Positions 60,419 to 64,000 of a DNA stretch of 64,000 bases are shown here, piece by piece. The DNA is from an uncultured Eubacteriales bacterium (GTDB lineage: Bacteria; Bacillota; Clostridia; Oscillospirales; Oscillospiraceae): NCBI GenBank assembly GCA_900544705.1, contig UQWH01000003.1, positions 11,749 to 75,748 of the forward strand. The letters are read 5' to 3'. Each line of letters begins with the position of its first letter. Position 1 is the stretch's first letter. A program made the position numbers and the translations under genes. The notes below the pieces were generated by a model. It did not search any database and was not told the DNA's origin. It saw only the letters and a program-made list of their open reading frames with translations.

Positions 60419-61098
60419 TTCCGGATCACCTCATCGCGCGTGATGCGGCCGTCCTCGATGGCAATGATGCGGTCGGCCTGCAGGGCAATGGATTCGTCGT
60501 GCGTGATGACGATCAGCGTCTGCCCGTAGCGGCGGTTGGAGAGCTTGAGCAGCTCCACAATCTCCTGAGAATTTTTGCTGTCGAGGTTGCCGGTCGGCTC
60601 GTCCGCCAGCACCACGGCGGGCGCGTTCATCAGCGCCCGGCCGATGGAGACACGCTGCTGCTGGCCGCCGGAGAGCTGGTTGGGCAGGTGCTTTTCCCGT
60701 CCCTCCAGGCCGAGCGTCTGCAATAGCTCCTGTAAGCGCTCCTCGTTGACCTTGCGGCCGTCCATCAGGACGGGCAGGGTGATGTTCTCCACGACGTCCA
60801 GCACCGGGATGAGGTTATAGAACTGGTAGATCAGGCCCACCTCTCGGCGGCGGAAGATGGCAAGCTGCGTGTCCGAGCGGGAATAAACGTCCTCCCCGTT
60901 CAGGTAAACGTTGCCGGAGGTGGGCTTGTCCACGCCGCCGAGGATGTGCAGAAGCGTCGATTTTCCGGAGCCGGACGGCCCGATGATGGCAAGAAACTGT
61001 CCCTTTTCTACGCCGAAGGACACATCGTTCAGCGCGTGAACGGCATTTTCGCCGCTGCCGTAGACCTTTGACAGGTGCTCTACCCTGAGAATTTCCAT
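60415..61098 (-). CDS. ABC transporter ATP-binding protein, MacB/LolD type
   Basis: A 227-residue ATPase. Walker [10 protein letters not shown] (about 40-48), Q-loop YQFYNL, signature LSGGQQQR, Walker [13 protein letters not shown] and switch VITHD are all canonical, and the [12 protein letters not shown] end marks the MacB/LolD/BceA group. It energises the permease encoded just downstream with a 4-base overlap. Probable role: antimicrobial-peptide sensing or removal, or lipoprotein/cell-surface export; no two-component genes are visible in the window. Confidence 0.94.
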   Translation of the reverse strand: MEILRVEHLSKVYGSGENAVHALNDVSFGVEKGQFLAIIGPSGSGKSTLLHILGGVDKPTSGNVYLNGEDVYSRSDTQLAIFRRREVGLIYQFYNLIPVLDVVENITLPVLMDGRKVNEERLQELLQTLGLEGREKHLPNQLSGGQQQRVSIGRALMNAPAVVLADEPTGNLDSKNSQEIVELLKLSNRRYGQTLIVITHDESIALQADRIIAIEDGRITRDEVIRK

Positions 61099-61202
61099 AA
61101 CTTTTGGTTCCTTTCTGTTGTTCTGCCCTCAGTATATACCACGCCGGTGACAGCCGGGTGACTTCTTTGTGACAGAATCGTCACACAAGCCCGATGCAGA
61201 CA

Positions 61203-61236
61203 CAAAAACGCGGGGGAAGCGAAATGCTTCCCCCGC
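61203..61236 (-). terminator. Terminator of the GH25 surface protein gene
   Basis: GCGGGGGAAGC (61210-61220) pairs perfectly with 61226-61236; the minus strand continues GTTTTTGTG. Confidence 0.9.
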
Positions 61237-61248
61237 AGGTTTCAGGAA

Positions 61249-64000
61249 TCAATAGCCGTTGAAGTGATAGGTCTTCACGATGGACGGATAGTCCTTGTAG
61301 CACACATTGGTGTCCAGCGGGCCGACGCCGTTGACGTAGTTGCTGGAGGTGTACTGATACATACCGTAGGTGGAGGGGTAGTTGGCCGACTTGACATTGA
61401 CGGGCGAATCATTGTAGTAGTTTGCCATCCAGCACTCCCACTTGGAGCAAATGCTGGCGGTGGGAACCCATGCGCCGTAGTTCGGATCCATCCAGCTTGC
61501 GTAGCCGTACAGGCCGGGCAGATAGCCCGCCGCTTCAATTCTGGACAGGAAGGCATTGCAGATCTGCTGCGCCAGCGCGCCGTTGTAGCTGCGTGCGCTG
61601 CCGTCCTCGAAGTCGAAGTAGACCGGGTACTCAAACTTCTTTCCCTGGATGTAGCTCAGGCAGCGATCCGCCTCATAGGAGGCCTCCGCCGGTGTCGAAG
61701 CGTAAGAGTAGAAATACACGCCCACGTTCAGGCCCGCGGCCTTGGCCGCAGCGTAATATTCCTCGAAGCGGTAGTCCTTACGGGAAACAAAGCCGCAGCG
61801 CAGAATGACATAGGAATAGCCGCTGTTTTTCAGGTTCTGGAAATTGAATCCCGTGCCCTGATGCTCGGACACGTCGATGCCGTAGGCGACGATGGAGCCG
61901 CTGCCGGCCATGCCGCCGGTATAACCCGCATCATAGCCCTTGCGGACTTCCTTTTCCACGGGGATGAGCTTCCACTTCTGCGCAACCGAGCCGTTGCCGG
62001 TCCAGACCTGCACATTGGTGCCATTGTCGGAGAAAGCGCCGTTGACATCCAGATACAGGCCGGACTTGTTGATGACATAGGCATAGCCGTCGCCCGCGTC
62101 CTTCAGCATCCATTGCTGTGCATCGCTGCCGTTGCCCTGATACTGCTGGACATTCGTGCCGGCAACATTGCTGCCGTTGACAACGTCGATGTACTTCCCG
62201 CTGTGCAGTGCCATGAGGGTGTAGTAACCGTTCTGATATTTGAGCTCAAACTTCTGGTTGCTGCCGCCGCCATAAGCCCACAGATGGGCATTGGCGCCGT
62301 TGTCCGTGCTCACGCCTGCAATGTCGAGGCCCTTGGAGTTATCCACCGCGGAAGCCAGACGATAGTAGCCGTCCGGCACGCCGAAGGGGACATGGATCGC
62401 GGGCGCCGCTGTGCTGGAGGTGTTGCCTCTGGTATCGTCGGCATAGATGTGCGTGGTATAGCTGCCGGTCTCGCTCTTATGGTCGGTGGTCCTGACATAG
62501 AACGTCGCGGTGTTGCCGCTGAGGGTGGCCTCATGCCAGACAAGGTCATCCTGACCGTTTCTGTCCGACCATGTAGGCATCTTGACTCTTGCTACGCCGG
62601 TCTCGTCCGTGACCGTGCAGGTCACGCGGTAGCCGTTGGGCGTGACTTCGCTGATCCGGACGTTGGAGATCTCAGGCCCCTGCTTATCCTCGGGAACGTT
62701 GACTTCGCCCGCCGAGGCGCCGCTTTCGTAGCCCTTGGTGTCCGAAGCATAGATATGCGTGAGATATTTTCCGGTTTCGTTGTTGTGATCGGAGATATTG
62801 ACATAGAAGGAAGCAGTCGTGCCGGAAACCGTTGCCTCGTGCCAGACGAGGTCATCCTGTCCGTCCTTCAGCGTCCAGGTGGGCATCTTGACTTTCGCCA
62901 CACCGGAGGCATCCTTGACCGTGCAGGTCACGCGGTAGCCCTTGGGGGAAACCTCGGTGACCTGAATGTTGCTGATGGACGGACCGTAGAAGTCCTCCTG
63001 CACGCTGCTCGGGATCAGCGACCATTTCTGCGCGCCGGTGCCGTTGGAGGTCCAGCACTGAACATTCTGTCCGTTGGCGACCTTGCCGTCTGCCAGATCA
63101 AGCGCAAGGCCGTTGACCGCCGCGATAAAGGTATAGGTGCCGTCGCCGTTGTTGGTGATGCGCCACTTCTCGTCGCCGTTGGGGGCGTCGTTGCGCCACT
63201 GGTGAACGTTGGTGCCGTTGGTCTTGCCGCTGCCGGCTACATTGATATAGCGGCCGCTGTGCAGGGCGCGGACGGAATACAGGCCGCTGCCCAGACTCTT
63301 GATGTACCAGAGCTGGTTTTCGCTGTTGGCAGCCGTCCAAACCTGAATGTTCGCACCGCTGTTCTTGGACACCTCCGCAACGTCCAGCACGATATTCTGA
63401 TTCAGGGAGCTTGCGATCGTATAAACGCCGTCGGCGATCTCACCGGTGATGGGCGCGCCTCCCACGATGGTCGGGACCGTAATCGCCGGCGCGGCAGTGG
63501 AGCTGACCTGCCCCTTGGTATCATCGGCATAGATATGCGTGATGTACTTGCCCGGTTCGTTCTTATGGTCGGCGGTTCTGACATAGAATGTCGCGGTATT
63601 GCCGTTGAGGGTGGCCTCGTGCCAGACGAGGTCATCCTGTCCGTCCTTCAGCGTCCAGGTGGGCATCTTGACTTTCGCCACACCGGAGGCATCCGTGACC
63701 GTGCAGGTCACACGGTAGCCGCCGGAGGAAACCTCAGTGATCCGGATATTGGAGATCTCCGGTCCCTTGGTGTCCTCGGGAACGTTGACTTCGCCCGCCG
63801 AGGCGCTGCTTTCGTAGCCCTTGGTGTCCGAAGCATAGATATGCGTGAGATATTTTCCGGTTTCGTTGTTGTGATCGGAGATATTGACATAGAAGGAAGC
63901 AGTCGTGCCGGAAACCGTTGCCTCGTGCCAGACGAGGTCATCCTGTCCGTCCTTCAGCGTCCAGGTGGGCATCTTGACTTTCGCCACACCGGAGGCATCC
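61249..64000 (-). CDS. Repeat-built GH25 muramidase, 5' end beyond the window
   Basis: The C-terminal part (over 916 residues visible) of a large exported protein; the frame stays open to the edge, and the apparent GTG at 63985 is inside a repeat. Reading from the N-side: two GBS_Bsp-like repeats, a ricin-type beta-trefoil (CBM13), two more GBS_Bsp-like repeats, a second trefoil, then a GH25 lysozyme domain. Repeat phrase: KMPTWTLKDGQDDLVWHEAT. Trefoil QxW-like motifs are NQLWY, EKWRI and QKWSL. GH25 motifs: YGIDVSEHQG and YFDFEDGS (catalytic Asp and Glu). It probably binds wall sugars and cleaves peptidoglycan. Confidence 0.93.
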   Translation of the reverse strand, partial: DASGVAKVKMPTWTLKDGQDDLVWHEATVSGTTASFYVNISDHNNETGKYLTHIYASDTKGYESSASAGEVNVPEDTKGPEISNIRITEVSSGGYRVTCTVTDASGVAKVKMPTWTLKDGQDDLVWHEATLNGNTATFYVRTADHKNEPGKYITHIYADDTKGQVSSTAAPAITVPTIVGGAPITGEIADGVYTIASSLNQNIVLDVAEVSKNSGANIQVWTAANSENQLWYIKSLGSGLYSVRALHSGRYINVAGSGKTNGTNVHQWRNDAPNGDEKWRITNNGDGTYTFIAAVNGLALDLADGKVANGQNVQCWTSNGTGAQKWSLIPSSVQEDFYGPSISNIQVTEVSPKGYRVTCTVKDASGVAKVKMPTWTLKDGQDDLVWHEATVSGTTASFYVNISDHNNETGKYLTHIYASDTKGYESGASAGEVNVPEDKQGPEISNVRISEVTPNGYRVTCTVTDETGVARVKMPTWSDRNGQDDLVWHEATLSGNTATFYVRTTDHKSETGSYTTHIYADDTRGNTSSTAAPAIHVPFGVPDGYYRLASAVDNSKGLDIAGVSTDNGANAHLWAYGGGSNQKFELKYQNGYYTLMALHSGKYIDVVNGSNVAGTNVQQYQGNGSDAQQWMLKDAGDGYAYVINKSGLYLDVNGAFSDNGTNVQVWTGNGSVAQKWKLIPVEKEVRKGYDAGYTGGMAGSGSIVAYGIDVSEHQGTGFNFQNLKNSGYSYVILRCGFVSRKDYRFEEYYAAAKAAGLNVGVYFYSYASTPAEASYEADRCLSYIQGKKFEYPVYFDFEDGSARSYNGALAQQICNAFLSRIEAAGYLPGLYGYASWMDPNYGAWVPTASICSKWECWMANYYNDSPVNVKSANYPSTYGMYQYTSSNYVNGVGPLDTNVCYKDYPSIVKTYHFNGY
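62695..64000 (-). repeat. 1086-base internal repeat in the GH25 gene
   Basis: The stretch 62695-62914 reappears at 63781-64000, 1086 bases (362 codons) away, with a single difference seen by eye (C/T). The unit is one Bsp pair plus one ricin trefoil. The similarity continues beyond the right edge. Confidence 0.88.

Overview
The window reads as chromosomal DNA of a GC-rich anaerobic Firmicute, most likely a gut Oscillospiraceae/Ruminococcaceae-type Clostridium. The reasons are RNase J and RNase Y together, a CIRCE-controlled groESL, a PerR-reverse rubrerythrin-rubredoxin peroxide operon, class II (Firmicutes) galT, ThiT under a TPP riboswitch, DapH of the acetylase lysine branch, selenium-dependent molybdenum hydroxylase markers, PKTG-type surface tails and strong AGGAGG ribosome sites. 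The genus cannot be fixed from the sequence. No rRNA, tRNA, CRISPR array, complete insertion sequence or complete prophage was seen.

Layout. 0-12.3 kb: rplI and gdpP (c-di-AMP hydrolysis), rnjA, a HAD hydrolase with an lgt-like gene, two lipoproteins (a zinc-protease-like one and an L,D-transpeptidase with Big-like repeats) and groESL. 12.3-18.8 kb: a three-gene coupled lysis-like cassette (two small holin-like proteins and an amidase), a TetR/flavodoxin/DUF308/plsX-like operon, TPP riboswitch-thiT, and two unknown membrane proteins. 18.9-28.9 kb: a giant tandem 5'-nucleotidase surface protein, prfC, and the csoR-lepA-rnhA-lspA-rluD run. 29-32.8 kb: iclR and the selD-yqeB-yqeC selenium cofactor set, with a divergent, apparently leaderless ModE-like regulator. 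32.8-45.4 kb: an intergenic mobile repeat, rny, galM, a lipoprotein, the galK-galT-galE operon with a divergent AraC regulator, and a heterodimeric ABC exporter. 45.5-49.2 kb: minD, a methylglyoxal-synthase-like gene with altered catalytic residues, dapH, and the PerR operon. 49.6-51.8 kb: a ribbon-helix-helix gene divergent from four unrecognised, mostly exported or membrane proteins, the best candidate here for an undescribed system. 51.8-64 kb: an M20 amidohydrolase, a DUF3810 protein, an MFS carrier, a second repeat copy, a GLUG-type surface protein, a MacB/BceAB-type ABC system, and a repeat-built GH25 muramidase that runs off the right edge.

The genes show two recurring themes. One is envelope construction: lipoprotein processing by lgt-like and lspA genes serves three visible lipoproteins, and there are several wall hydrolases or modifiers and large surface proteins. 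The other is anaerobic redox and metal handling: PerR/rubrerythrin, CsoR, selD/yqeB/yqeC and ModE. A dispersed palindromic element occurs three times between genes, and two copies abut strong GC-rich hairpins.
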